64,000 bases of DNA, taken from Porphyromonadaceae bacterium (GTDB lineage Bacteria > Bacteroidota > Bacteroidia > Bacteroidales > Porphyromonadaceae). A program made the translations under genes and the position numbers. The notes beneath the pieces are model-generated. The model was not told the DNA's origin. It searched no databases and worked only from the letters and a program-made list of their open reading frames with translations. The DNA is taken from assembly GCA_030528555.1 (NCBI GenBank), contig JAUMYQ010000002.1, forward strand, positions 109,872 to 173,871, read 5' to 3'. Shown in pieces: positions 1 to 8,775 of this stretch (the first letter of the stretch is position 1; each line of letters starts with the position of its first letter).

Positions 1-1
1 G

Positions 2-250
2 CCACGCCTCGATGTCTATACTTTTCGCCGAGGTAGCTCTACGAGATCTAGAGCCCAATTGGCTCAAGCAAACAAATCTAAGGCGAGCAAGAGTGCTACA
101 AGCATTCGCACCCATCGCATAAAGAAGGGAGAGACACTCTCCTCTATCGCCAAGCGGTACGGAACTACTGTGGCGAAGCTGCGTAAAAGTAACGGACTGG
201 GGACGAATGCGGTACTAAAACCTGGAAATAGCTTGCGTATCCCTAGCTAA
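2..250 (+). CDS. C-terminal part of a LysM-domain protein (5' end outside window)
   Basis: The frame is open to the left edge of the window, so this is the last ~82 residues of a longer protein. The final ~45 residues form one LysM module: they begin HRIKKGETLSSIAKRYGTT, continue with LRKSNGL and end LKPGNSLRIPS. LysM modules bind peptidoglycan N-acetylglucosamine, so the protein probably acts in the periplasm or at the envelope. A basic, Ser/Ala-rich linker precedes the module. In Bacteroidetes this arrangement at a C-terminus is common in MltD-type lytic transglycosylases, but the catalytic part is not visible, so the enzyme class is inference. A TTG at 59 could start a 63-residue ORF, but the open frame upstream makes that unlikely. 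Confidence 0.8.
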   Translation, partial: PRLDVYTFRRGSSTRSRAQLAQANKSKASKSATSIRTHRIKKGETLSSIAKRYGTTVAKLRKSNGLGTNAVLKPGNSLRIPS

Positions 251-270
251 AAAATATGTTATACGACTGC

Positions 271-321
271 GAACCACGTGTCTTCTCTTAGCCAGAGTAA
301 GCACGTGGTTCTGTGCTTTTT
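271..321 (+). terminator. Rho-independent terminator after the LysM gene
   Basis: A perfect 10-bp inverted repeat (GAACCACGTG and CACGTGGTTC) surrounds a loop of about 20 nt and is followed by a short CTTTTT tract. It lies 20 nt past the LysM stop codon and ahead of purL, so it should separate the two transcripts. Confidence 0.75.
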
Positions 322-368
322 GTTTCGTACGGTATTCAAATTCCAATCATAAAATAGATACTTGATTC

Positions 369-3300
369 ATGAAGATTAACTTCTTCCGTAGCCCATCGGG
401 CTCAGTACTAGCACTACAGTCCGCCCACACGCTAGAGGGGGATGCGCTCAAGGCGCTTGGTTGGCTCTTCTCGGGAGCTGAATACCTCGGCACAGATGCC
501 CTCGAGGGCTACTACGTTGGGCCTCGCAAGGAAATGCTCACCCCGTGGAGTACCAACGCTGTGGAGATCATGCAGAATATGAACCTCGAGGGTATGGTGC
601 GCATCGAGGAGTACTACCCCGTAGCCGATGCTACGGCAGGCTTCGATCCGATGCTCCAAGCCCTATACAATGGTCTCGACCAAAATATCTTCACCATAGA
701 TATTGAGCCCGATCCTATCCGCTACATCGAGGATATTAGGGCATACAACGAGGCAGAGGGGTTAGCACTCAGCGAAGAAGAAATCGACTATTTGGTAGGC
801 GTCTCCGAGAGCATCGGGCGTAAGCTCACCGACAGCGAGCTATTTGGCTTCTCGCAGGTGAACTCGGAGCATTGCCGCCACAAAATCTTCGGTGGCACAT
901 TCATCATCGATGGCGAGGAAAAAGAAAGCTCGCTCTTTGCCATGATCAAGGCAACCAGTGCCGCCAACCCGAACCAGCTCGTCTCGGCTTATAAGGACAA
1001 TGTGGCCTTCGTCTCGGGGCCTCGTGTGGAGCAGTTCGCCCCAGCCTCGGCAGACAAGCCCGACTACTTCGAGACTAAGGAGTTCGACAGCGTGCTAAGC
1101 CTCAAGGCCGAGACGCACAACTTCCCCACTACTGTAGAGCCATTCAACGGAGCGGCCACAGGCACAGGGGGCGAGATCCGCGACCGTATGGCTGGCGGTA
1201 GGGCGAGCATTCCGCTGGCTGGCACGGCCGTCTATATGACCTCCTACCCACGCACCAAGGCAGGGCGCAAGTGGGAGCAGCACACAGCCGAGCGTCCGTG
1301 GATCTATCAGACCCCAAGGCAAATCCTTACCAAGGCATCTAATGGGGCGAGTGACTTCGGCAATAAGTTTGGGCAGCCCCTTATCTGCGGTTCGGTGCTG
1401 ACCTACGAACATCAAGAGACCCCCGATGCACCTAAGTATGGCTTCGACAAAGTGATTATGCTTGCAGGCGGTGTGGGCTATGCCCGAAAGGAAAATGCCC
1501 TCAAGGGTGAGCCTAAGCCCGGTGAAAAGGTCCTCCTCATCGGTGGCGACAACTACCGTATCGGTATGGGTGGCGGAGCAGTTAGCTCGGTAAATACGGG
1601 GCAATTCTCTGGGGCAATCGAGCTGAACGCTGTACAGCGCGCCAACCCCGAGATGCAGAAGCGTGCGCAAAACGTGATCCGAGCCATGGCGGAGAGCGAA
1701 GACAACCCTATCGTCTCTATCCACGACCACGGTGCAGGTGGTCACCTCAACTGCCTGTCCGAACTAGTCGAAGCCACTGGCGGACATATCACTATGGACA
1801 GGCTGCCCATTGGCGACCCAACCCTCTCGGCTCGTGAGGTCATCGGCAACGAAAGCCAAGAGCGTATGGGCCTGCTTGTCGGAGAGAAGCATATCGATCA
1901 GCTCAAGCGCATTGCCGAGCGTGAGCGTGCGCCCCTCTATGTCGTGGGCGAAACGACGGACGATATGCGCCTCGTCTTCGCTAAGGACAACGGAGAGAAG
2001 CCCATCGACCTCGCCCTTGGCGATATGTTTGGCAGCTCGCCCAAGACCATTATGCAGGACAAGCACGTGGAGGTTGCCTACGCTGCGCCCCAGTATGAGC
2101 AGGACAAGCTAGAGGAGTATCTCGATGGCGTGCTGGCTATGGAGGCAGTGGCTTGTAAGGATTGGCTTACGAACAAGGTAGACCGCTCGGTAACAGGGCG
2201 TGTGGCTCGCCAGCAATGCCAAGGAGAGCTACAGCTACCGCTGAGTGACTGCGGAGCGATGGCGCTAGACTTCCGAGGCAGGGCAGGTATCGCCACCTCA
2301 ATCGGGCATGCCCCAGCCGTAGCGATGGTAGACCCCGTGGCAGGCTCAGTGATGGCGATCGCCGAAGCCCTCACCAACATTGCCCTAGCCCCACTCACAC
2401 ATGGGCTACAAGGCGTATCGCTCAGCGCCAATTGGATGTGGCCCTGCCGCAATGAGGGCGAAGATGCGCGCCTATACGATGCCGTAGAGGCGGCAGCAGA
2501 CTTCGCCATTAGCCTTGGCATCAATATCCCCACAGGTAAGGACTCCCTCTCGATGACGCAGAAGTACCCCAATGGCGAGCCTAGCGTCATCAGTCCAGGC
2601 ACGGTGATCATCAGTGCCGCAGCCGAGGTGTCGGACGTTAAGCAGATTGTTTCGCCTGTGGTGCGAGGAGAGGAGGGTACGGCACTCTACCATATTGATT
2701 TCAGCTTTGCACCGCTCGCCCTTGGTGGCTCGGCCTTCGCCCAATACTTTGGCAAGCTAGGCGACAGCGTACCTACGGTAGAGGAGCCTGAGTACTTCCG
2801 TGATGCCTTTGCAGCCGTGCAGGAGCTTGTGGCGAGGGGTCTGGTACTTGCAGGGCACGACATCTCGGCAGGCGGTATGATCACCACGCTGCTGGAGATG
2901 TGCTTCGCTAGCACAGAGGGCGGTCTTGAGGTAGACCTCTCGGGTATCGAGGAGCGTGACCTCATCAAGATCCTCTTTGCCGAGAACCCAGGCCTCATCA
3001 TCCAAGCGCGAGATACCGAGGTGGTGGAGGAAACCCTCCGAGCCTCGAGCCTCGGCTTCGCTCGCATCGCTCGCCCCACCAAGGAGCGCACGCTGAGCAT
3101 TCGCCACCAAAGCAAGACCTTGACCCTCGACATAGACCAGAAGCGTGAGCTGTGGTACGAAAGCTCTTTCCTTATGGATCTCCACCAGACGGCGAAACCA
3201 CAGGCCGAAGCTCGCTATGCCAACTATAAGCACCAGCCTGTGCGCTACGTCTTCCCCAAGGGCTTCGAGGGAACGCTCGCTTCGCTTGGGCTGAACCCCG

Positions 3301-4070
3301 ACCGCAAGGAGCGGAGCGGCATCCGTGCTGCCATCCTGCGCGACAAGGGAACGAACGGAGAGCGTGAGATGGCCTACGCCCTCCACCTCGCTGGCTTCGA
3401 TGTAAAGGACATACACCTGACGGACTTAACCAGCGGACGCGAGACGCTCGACGACGTGCAGATGATCGTCTTCTGCGGTGGCTTCTCCAATAGTGACGTA
3501 CTCGGCTCGGCCAAGGGCTGGGCGGCTGGTATCCTCTTCAATGAGCAAGCCAAGCGCACCATCGATCGGTTCTACGCTCGCCCCGATACGCTTAGCCTCG
3601 GTATCTGCAACGGCTGCCAACTGATGGCGGAGTTGGAGCTACTCTACCCCGAGCATGAGGTAAAGCACAAGATGCAGCACAACGACTCTGGGCGGTTTGA
3701 GTCCAGCTTCGTGAGCCTCACTATTCCCGAGAACAATTCGGTGATGCTCGGCAACCTCGCTGGCTGCACTATCGGCACGTGGGTAGCGCACGGTGAGGGC
3801 AAGTTCGCCCTGCCCTACGGCACGGACCGCTACAATGTAGTAGCACGGTACGCCTATGATGCTTACCCTGCCAACCCCAACGGTTCGCCCGAGGGCATCG
3901 CAGCTCTATGCTCGGCAGACGGCAGACATCTGGCGATGATGCCCCACCCCGAGCGGTCTGTCTTCCCATGGCAGTGTGGTTATTACCCAGCCACAGAGCG
4001 GGCAAGCCACGAGGTAAGCCCTTGGATGCAGGCCTTCCGCAACGCCTACGAGTGGCTTGCTAAGCGATAA
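369..4070 (+). CDS. purL: Phosphoribosylformylglycinamidine synthase, large single-chain form
   Basis: This 1233-residue protein catalyses the fourth step of purine synthesis, converting FGAR plus glutamine and ATP to FGAM in the cytoplasm. The length matches the large PurL form that joins PurS-like, synthase and glutaminase parts. Visible motifs are SQVNSEHCRHKIF near residue 162, the glycine-rich ATP-site segment GAATGTGGEIRDRMAGGR near 261, and a C-terminal class I amidotransferase with nucleophile Cys in LGICNGCQL near 1080 and the His/Glu pair in MMPHPERS near 1192. The gene stands alone: a terminator lies 119 nt upstream of the start region and another directly follows the stop. No riboswitch-like fold was seen in the leader. 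Long antisense ORFs over it are shadows of GC-rich coding sequence. Confidence 0.97.
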   Translation: MKINFFRSPSGSVLALQSAHTLEGDALKALGWLFSGAEYLGTDALEGYYVGPRKEMLTPWSTNAVEIMQNMNLEGMVRIEEYYPVADATAGFDPMLQALYNGLDQNIFTIDIEPDPIRYIEDIRAYNEAEGLALSEEEIDYLVGVSESIGRKLTDSELFGFSQVNSEHCRHKIFGGTFIIDGEEKESSLFAMIKATSAANPNQLVSAYKDNVAFVSGPRVEQFAPASADKPDYFETKEFDSVLSLKAETHNFPTTVEPFNGAATGTGGEIRDRMAGGRASIPLAGTAVYMTSYPRTKAGRKWEQHTAERPWIYQTPRQILTKASNGASDFGNKFGQPLICGSVLTYEHQETPDAPKYGFDKVIMLAGGVGYARKENALKGEPKPGEKVLLIGGDNYRIGMGGGAVSSVNTGQFSGAIELNAVQRANPEMQKRAQNVIRAMAESEDNPIVSIHDHGAGGHLNCLSELVEATGGHITMDRLPIGDPTLSAREVIGNESQERMGLLVGEKHIDQLKRIAERERAPLYVVGETTDDMRLVFAKDNGEKPIDLALGDMFGSSPKTIMQDKHVEVAYAAPQYEQDKLEEYLDGVLAMEAVACKDWLTNKVDRSVTGRVARQQCQGELQLPLSDCGAMALDFRGRAGIATSIGHAPAVAMVDPVAGSVMAIAEALTNIALAPLTHGLQGVSLSANWMWPCRNEGEDARLYDAVEAAADFAISLGINIPTGKDSLSMTQKYPNGEPSVISPGTVIISAAAEVSDVKQIVSPVVRGEEGTALYHIDFSFAPLALGGSAFAQYFGKLGDSVPTVEEPEYFRDAFAAVQELVARGLVLAGHDISAGGMITTLLEMCFASTEGGLEVDLSGIEERDLIKILFAENPGLIIQARDTEVVEETLRASSLGFARIARPTKERTLSIRHQSKTLTLDIDQKRELWYESSFLMDLHQTAKPQAEARYANYKHQPVRYVFPKGFEGTLASLGLNPDRKERSGIRAAILRDKGTNGEREMAYALHLAGFDVKDIHLTDLTSGRETLDDVQMIVFCGGFSNSDVLGSAKGWAAGILFNEQAKRTIDRFYARPDTLSLGICNGCQLMAELELLYPEHEVKHKMQHNDSGRFESSFVSLTIPENNSVMLGNLAGCTIGTWVAHGEGKFALPYGTDRYNVVARYAYDAYPANPNGSPEGIAALCSADGRHLAMMPHPERSVFPWQCGYYPATERASHEVSPWMQAFRNAYEWLAKR

Positions 4071-4075
4071 GACAC

Positions 4076-4124
4076 GACCCCCCTGCTGAGATTTTCTTTA
4101 GAGAGGCTCGGCAGGGGTCTTTTT
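4076..4124 (+). terminator. Rho-independent terminator of purL
   Basis: GACCCCCCTGCTGAG pairs imperfectly with CTCGGCAGGGGTC and is followed by TTTTT. It starts 6 nt after the purL stop codon. Confidence 0.85.
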
Positions 4125-4149
4125 CATCCACTAATCTCAAGACAAGACA

Positions 4150-5199
4150 ATGGCTCATACTTACGAAGCAGGGCTGGTATCCATCGTGATACCCGTGTAT
4201 AATGTAGCCGAATATCTGCCCGAATGCCTCGATTCGCTCCTCGAGCAAACCTACGATCAGCTAGAGATAGTCTGCGTCAATGACGGTAGCACGGACGATA
4301 GCGGTCGCGTCCTAGATACTTATGCCTCAAAGGATGCTCGCATTAGGGTGATTCACAAGGAAAATGGTGGCGTATCGCTGGCGCGCAATACGGCGATGCA
4401 AGCATCCCGAGGCGAGTTTATCACGCTCGTAGACGGAGACGACTGGCTCGAGCCAGATACGATTGAGCGGTGCATCGAATGCACACGTCAGCATCCCGAA
4501 GTGGACTTCATCGAGTACGGCTATGTCGATGTCATCGAGGGCGATCGTCAGCCCTTCTATAGCCATATAGGCTCTGAGCCTTATAGCAAGCGAATGGGTG
4601 AGGAGACGCTCATTGGCTATGTCAATCAAGCCCTCCCCTCTCCGCTGGCTGGGGCGAAGTTCTTCCGCAGCTCCATTGTCGAGGGGATTAGCTTCCCCCT
4701 CGGTCGTTTCTATGAGGACGAGATCTTTGGCTTCAAGCTCTCGATGAAGTCCAACTGCTTCCTTTATCTAGCTGAGCCACTCTACAATTATAGGCGCAAT
4801 CGTCCCAACTCTACGACCTCACAGGGGATTACTAAGCGTATTGAGCAAATGTTTCAAAACCAGGTGGACTTGATTGCCGAGATGAAGCAGCTCGACAGCG
4901 AGGGTTACCTCAAGGGGAAGTTTAGCCATCCGCTTGCGACCTTTGCCTGCACCTTTATGCTGCACAAGGCGATTATCTATGCCGCCAAGTTCCGAAGCGA
5001 AGCCCCCGAGCTACGTGGCTGGCTCGAAGAGATGCTTGGCAAGTACCTACCCGAGATTGGTAAGACGCCCTACATCACCTACGGCAAGGCAGATGAGCTG
5101 AAGAAAAAAGCCTTCCTACTTGCCCCTCGTGCCTATGCCTTCGTCAAGGTGGATATGCTTTCTTGGCTCTACAAGGCGCTGAATATCAAACAGAAATAG
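4150..5199 (+). CDS. Family 2 glycosyltransferase
   Basis: A 349-residue GT-A-fold glycosyltransferase. The N-terminus carries the GT2 signature: VSIVIPVYNVAEYLPECLDS, the nucleotide-binding VNDGSTDDS near residue 40, and the metal-binding DXD-type segment LVDGDDW near 97. EDEIFGFKL near 190 fits the ED catalytic-base region of the family. No membrane helix is evident, so it is probably a peripheral cytoplasmic enzyme adding a sugar to a surface polysaccharide or lipid-linked acceptor. It lies 4 nt upstream of a second glycosyltransferase, so the two are very likely one operon. The donor and acceptor sugars cannot be read from the sequence. Confidence 0.9.
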   Translation: MAHTYEAGLVSIVIPVYNVAEYLPECLDSLLEQTYDQLEIVCVNDGSTDDSGRVLDTYASKDARIRVIHKENGGVSLARNTAMQASRGEFITLVDGDDWLEPDTIERCIECTRQHPEVDFIEYGYVDVIEGDRQPFYSHIGSEPYSKRMGEETLIGYVNQALPSPLAGAKFFRSSIVEGISFPLGRFYEDEIFGFKLSMKSNCFLYLAEPLYNYRRNRPNSTTSQGITKRIEQMFQNQVDLIAEMKQLDSEGYLKGKFSHPLATFACTFMLHKAIIYAAKFRSEAPELRGWLEEMLGKYLPEIGKTPYITYGKADELKKKAFLLAPRAYAFVKVDMLSWLYKALNIKQK

Positions 5200-5203
5200 T
5201 ACT

Positions 5204-6112
5204 ATGTCTGGGATCGACTATGAAGCTCTGCTACCCCGAAAGGAGCAGGGGGCGCAAATTAGCCGCAAGATCTTTCAGGTCTTTGTTCGGCCCAATGACG
5301 ATGAACATGTTTTTGATTTCTTGCCTGTGGAGATCAAAAAGAACATGGAGCATATACAGACCATAAATGCGGGATGGGAATATACCCTCTTCGATAATGA
5401 GGCTGTCAAGTCTTTCATCCTCGAACACTACGGAGCGGAGATTTGGAGCTATTACGAGCGCATCTCGCCTGTCTATGGTGCAGCTCGGGCGGACTTCTTC
5501 CGCTACTTGCTCATCTACCAAGAGGGGGGCATGTACATCGACATCAAGACCTCTCTGGAGAAACCTTTGGATGAAGTGCTTCGTCCCGAAGACAAATTCA
5601 TCCTCACGCATTGGGACAACCTCCCTGGGGGGCAGTATGAGGGTGTGGGCATCTTCGGCGAAGTCAGCTTCCTGCCTCGTGGCGAATACATCCAATGGTG
5701 CGTCGCCTCGACCTCGGGGCATCCGCTGCTGCGTGCCGTCATTCTCGAGATGCTCAGGCGCATAGACGAGTACAATCCCTTTCGTCATGGGGCAGGTCTC
5801 TGGGGCGTACTGCGAACAACTGGCCCCGTGATGTACACTCAGACGATCGAGGCCCTGCGCCCCACGCTTACCGAGGGCAAGGACTACCGCCTACTCTCCA
5901 AGCCTCAAGACATCGGCCTGCGCTACTCCATCTACGACAGCGAGGGCATCTATGGACATAAGAAGGCACTCAAGGCGAACTATAACAAGGCCACTACGCC
6001 TATCATCGTCCGCCCTGGTAGCCCCATTTACACAGGTTTGGCACAGGCTTACCTCTTCGCTCGCCTTGCCGTGGGGGTCTTGAGGGACAAGATAGTACAA
6101 CGGCTCAGTTAG
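5204..6112 (+). CDS. GT32-like glycosyltransferase (sugar-binding DXD region, capsular/LPS type)
   Basis: A 302-residue protein resembling OCH1/GT32-type glycosyltransferases. The core is RADFFRYLLIYQEGGMYIDI followed by KTSLEKPLDEVL (about residues 94-125), where the motif normally called DXD reads DIK, a form I recall from bacterial members. LTHWDN and TTGPVMYTQ follow, as is usual for the family. There is no signal peptide, and the C-terminus (LFARLAVGVLRDKIVQRL) could be an amphipathic membrane-contact helix. It starts 4 nt after the GT2 gene and ends just ahead of a strong terminator. The pair probably adds consecutive sugars to a surface glycan. No other polysaccharide genes are adjacent. 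Confidence 0.85.
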   Translation: MSGIDYEALLPRKEQGAQISRKIFQVFVRPNDDEHVFDFLPVEIKKNMEHIQTINAGWEYTLFDNEAVKSFILEHYGAEIWSYYERISPVYGAARADFFRYLLIYQEGGMYIDIKTSLEKPLDEVLRPEDKFILTHWDNLPGGQYEGVGIFGEVSFLPRGEYIQWCVASTSGHPLLRAVILEMLRRIDEYNPFRHGAGLWGVLRTTGPVMYTQTIEALRPTLTEGKDYRLLSKPQDIGLRYSIYDSEGIYGHKKALKANYNKATTPIIVRPGSPIYTGLAQAYLFARLAVGVLRDKIVQRLS

Positions 6113-6153
6113 TTTTTCTGAGCAAAGCTCAGCGGTCAAGTCGCTTCTTGTGG

Positions 6154-6195
6154 GGCTGTGGTAGAGAGCATCTCTGCCACAGCCTCCATTTTTTA
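6154..6195 (+). terminator. Rho-independent terminator of the glycosyltransferase pair
   Basis: A 14-bp stem (GGCTGTGGTAGAGA and TCTCTGCCACAGCC, one G-T wobble) with a 3-nt loop is followed by a run of six T. It lies 42 nt after the GT32-like stop codon. Confidence 0.9.
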
Positions 6196-6653
6196 ATTCG
6201 TGCTCCCAATACGAAAGAGGGGCCAGAGCGTGGATAGAAGGCTTGTTTGAAGCGGAAATGCAAGATGGGCAAGAGGCTGTTTGGCTCTGAGCGAACGATC
6301 TGGCTGGGCAAAATTTAGGGTCAAGGTCAACCTTTGGGGCGGAGCTTGCCCGAATGAGCTAGAGGAAAATGAGCCGGAGAGGGGATAATAACTTGGCTTC
6401 TAGTGGATGAAAAATCCCTTCTATCTCGATATAATCTTAAAATCAAGCTTGAGTTTATACAAATCAAGCCTTGGTTTGTATAAATCGTGATTGAGTTTGT
6501 ATAAATCCAAGTTGAATTTGAAGAATTAGTGCGGACGAAACAAACTATTAGTGCGGACGAAACGGATTTTTTGTCCACACCAAACGATTGTAGTTTCTCA
6601 GAGAGTGAACTTAGCCTGCCCTTAGGGGTGCGAGTAGTACGCAGTCTACCTAC
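6196..6653. other. Convergent intergenic region without a convincing gene
   Basis: This stretch separates the plus-strand glycosyltransferases from the minus-strand hexosaminidase. Apart from the repeat array at 6441-6563 it holds no ORF with recognisable features. The short minus-strand ORF at 6327-6578 reads through the repeats and looks non-coding. Confidence 0.6.
6441..6563. repeat. Degenerate tandem array of about 21-22 bp units (copy 1)
   Basis: Successive units contain GTTTATACAAATC, GTTTGTATAAATCGTGATTG and GTTTGTATAAATCCAAGTTG, spaced 21-22 bp apart. The core ATTTGTAYAAAT is close to palindromic. The array then runs into two exact copies of ATTAGTGCGGACGAAAC starting at 6525 and 6547, also 22 bp apart. 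The units are contiguous with no unique spacers. A related array lies at 19986-20067. Both arrays sit between convergent genes. Confidence 0.75.
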
Positions 6654-8729
6654 TTACTCGAAGTGGTGGTAGCGCACTGGAGCAGCGGCTCGACCGTCAA
6701 GGGTAACGAAGCTTGCGGTGAACATCCACTTGACCAATCGCGTCTCTCGCGTGCTGAACTCCCCTACCGGTAGCTTGATGAGCACGGCATTCCAGCCGGC
6801 GCGCAGCGTAATAGGCAGCGGAGGGCGGGCAACGGCATTTTCGTTGTCGAGGGGCAGCTCATTCGACCGCTCGGTGTGGGTATTCGTCCATAGGGGCGGC
6901 TTGACCTCCTGCCCATTAATCCAAATGCGGCTCTCGCGGTAGTCCCACGCCCCTTGCGGTGGGGGGAGATCACTCTCGCTACGGCTGTAGTTTTGCGTCT
7001 CAAAGCGTAGCCCTACGGTTTGCCTCGTGGGTGAGTGTATCCACGCCATAGCGTAGGCCGTATGGTTGGGGCGTGGCTCAGAGAGGATGCCTGGCACGAG
7101 CCGCTCGCCCCAGACGTGGCGCAGGTAGCCGCCCGAGCCAATGAAGGGCGTGCAGGGCTGGGATGCTCCGCCCACCGTGTAGCGGGGGGTAGAGGGAGGC
7201 GGAGCAAGCTGGCCTCGCCTAGCTTTAGCGAGGTAGGTGGTCTCGGGGGCGAAGACCCTACTTAGCTCGCCCTCGTTGGGGAAGGCAGGGCTGATGAGCC
7301 AGCTGGCCTCGGTCTGCCGAATGTAAGGTATGGGCTCGCGGCTTAGGCTGTGTCCTTTGTGCCAGAGTAGCCTACGCTCAAAGTCGTCAAAGGCTCGGTA
7401 GAGCTCACTCTTGCGGCTACGAAGTAGGGTCGCATGCTCATCGAAGTAGCCGAAGCCACCCCCTAGCCACGCACGCTCGGCAAGGGCAAGCATATTGGCG
7501 TAGACATTGTTCTCCGCCATGATGAGGTCGGAAGAGCGGACGAAGCGGTCGTTCCATACGCCGAGAATTGCCCCAGCCAATTCGTCACTACCATGCGGAG
7601 CTCTCAGGATGGAGCTCGCGTATAGGGCGATGGGGTCGGCAAAGAGGTCGTAGTGATTGATGTAGTGCAGGCGGCTGTCTATGGCAGGTACGCCCGATAG
7701 GGGCGTGCCACGGTAGCCCCATAGTTGCGTCATATCTACCTCGCCTGCCTTGTAGTCCCAGCCAGGGTTCCACGAGATCACCTTGCGCCCTAGCCCCCGG
7801 ATATAAGCCACCATTTCGGGAACGAAGTTTGGGTTGGTGAACTCCACTTCGTCCGTACCAATGTGGATGTAGGGGACATCCATCGCCTCGAGGGCTTCAC
7901 GGAGCAGTGTCTTGAGGTAGCTTATCCCCTCAGCGCTCTGCATCGTGCAGCCCATCGCTCGCTCAAAGGCCGCGCTATGCCCAGGCATATCGATCTCGGG
8001 GATGAGCAAGACGCGGTGAGCGCGGCACCAATCGGCCAGCTCCCTCGCCTCGGCTAGTGTGTAATAGTAGCCGGGCATCCGCTCTGTCGCGGCAATGCTA
8101 TTGAGCTGGGGGTAGAGTTTGCTCTCCAGCCTCCAGGCTTGGTTCTCCGTCAGATGCCAGTGGAAGACATTGACCTTGAAGCGAGCGAGCAGGGCGATCT
8201 GTCGTTTGAGCTCCGAGAGGGGGATGAACGTGCGCCCTACATCGTGCATCAGACCACGAATGCGCCACGCAGGCCAGTCGAGGATGTCGCAGTGACGGAG
8301 GGCAAACTTGCCCCCAGCCTCCAGCAGCTGGTCTAGCGTTTGTAGGGCGCGATACGCGCCGAGCTCCTCTATGGCCTCGATGGTGATGCCCTCGGCCGAG
8401 ACCTTTAAGCGGTAAGCCTCATCCAGCCCTCGAGGAGCGGGGAGGCTATCTACGAGGCGAATGCTGCAAGCAGTGCGGTAATGGCTGCCTATTTGGTAGC
8501 CGTAGCGTGTGAGCAGCTCCGTCGCCTCGGCACGGAGGCAGGGGACATCGAGGCGCAGCTGCCGCGCCGAGAGCACGCCACGCCCTGCGTTGTACTGCTG
8601 AGGCCGTGGGAGCAGCGTCAGCTCCTGCCCCGAGAGCCCCAGCGGACAGAGTAGACAGACAAACAAAAGGGCGGCTCTCGTGAGAGCCACCCGTAGGGAT
8701 AGAGCATTTGTATTCATAGGTTTCATCAT
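6654..8729 (-). CDS. Family 20 beta-N-acetylhexosaminidase, exported
   Basis: A 691-residue protein with an N-terminal signal sequence (hydrophobic segment about residues 13-34 ending LSGQ). A GH20b-like N-terminal domain (residues ~36-150) is followed by the GH20 barrel: RGLMHDVGRTFIP near 158, NVFHWHLTENQAWR near 187, PEIDMPGH near 244, and the catalytic Asp-Glu pair at 293-294 in HIGTDEVEF. Most relatives have GGDE where this reads GTDE; the acid/base Glu and the substrate-assisting Asp are kept. It would release terminal GlcNAc or GalNAc from host glycans in the periplasm or outside. It follows mnmA at 46 nt on the same strand. Translation could also start at Met5 (8717). Confidence 0.9.
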   Translation of the reverse strand: MMKPMNTNALSLRVALTRAALLFVCLLCPLGLSGQELTLLPRPQQYNAGRGVLSARQLRLDVPCLRAEATELLTRYGYQIGSHYRTACSIRLVDSLPAPRGLDEAYRLKVSAEGITIEAIEELGAYRALQTLDQLLEAGGKFALRHCDILDWPAWRIRGLMHDVGRTFIPLSELKRQIALLARFKVNVFHWHLTENQAWRLESKLYPQLNSIAATERMPGYYYTLAEARELADWCRAHRVLLIPEIDMPGHSAAFERAMGCTMQSAEGISYLKTLLREALEAMDVPYIHIGTDEVEFTNPNFVPEMVAYIRGLGRKVISWNPGWDYKAGEVDMTQLWGYRGTPLSGVPAIDSRLHYINHYDLFADPIALYASSILRAPHGSDELAGAILGVWNDRFVRSSDLIMAENNVYANMLALAERAWLGGGFGYFDEHATLLRSRKSELYRAFDDFERRLLWHKGHSLSREPIPYIRQTEASWLISPAFPNEGELSRVFAPETTYLAKARRGQLAPPPSTPRYTVGGASQPCTPFIGSGGYLRHVWGERLVPGILSEPRPNHTAYAMAWIHSPTRQTVGLRFETQNYSRSESDLPPPQGAWDYRESRIWINGQEVKPPLWTNTHTERSNELPLDNENAVARPPLPITLRAGWNAVLIKLPVGEFSTRETRLVKWMFTASFVTLDGRAAAPVRYHHFE

Positions 8730-8775
8730 TATAGTATAGGCGAAGGGGGTAACGAGTATTGCAGGCTGTGGGCGG

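Noticed and set aside
251-368. Possible purine riboswitch ahead of purL
   Set aside because: Only the upstream gene's terminator hairpin is present; no conserved purine-aptamer core was seen.
1095-1745. 216-codon minus-strand ORF inside purL
   Set aside because: It is the antisense shadow of a strongly conserved coding region and shows no domain, signal or promoter of its own.
2757-3416. 219-codon minus-strand ORF inside purL
   Set aside because: Antisense shadow; composition mirrors the plus-strand codon pattern.
6441-6563. Possible CRISPR array
   Set aside because: The 21-22 bp units are directly adjacent with no unique spacers and no cas genes are present in the window.
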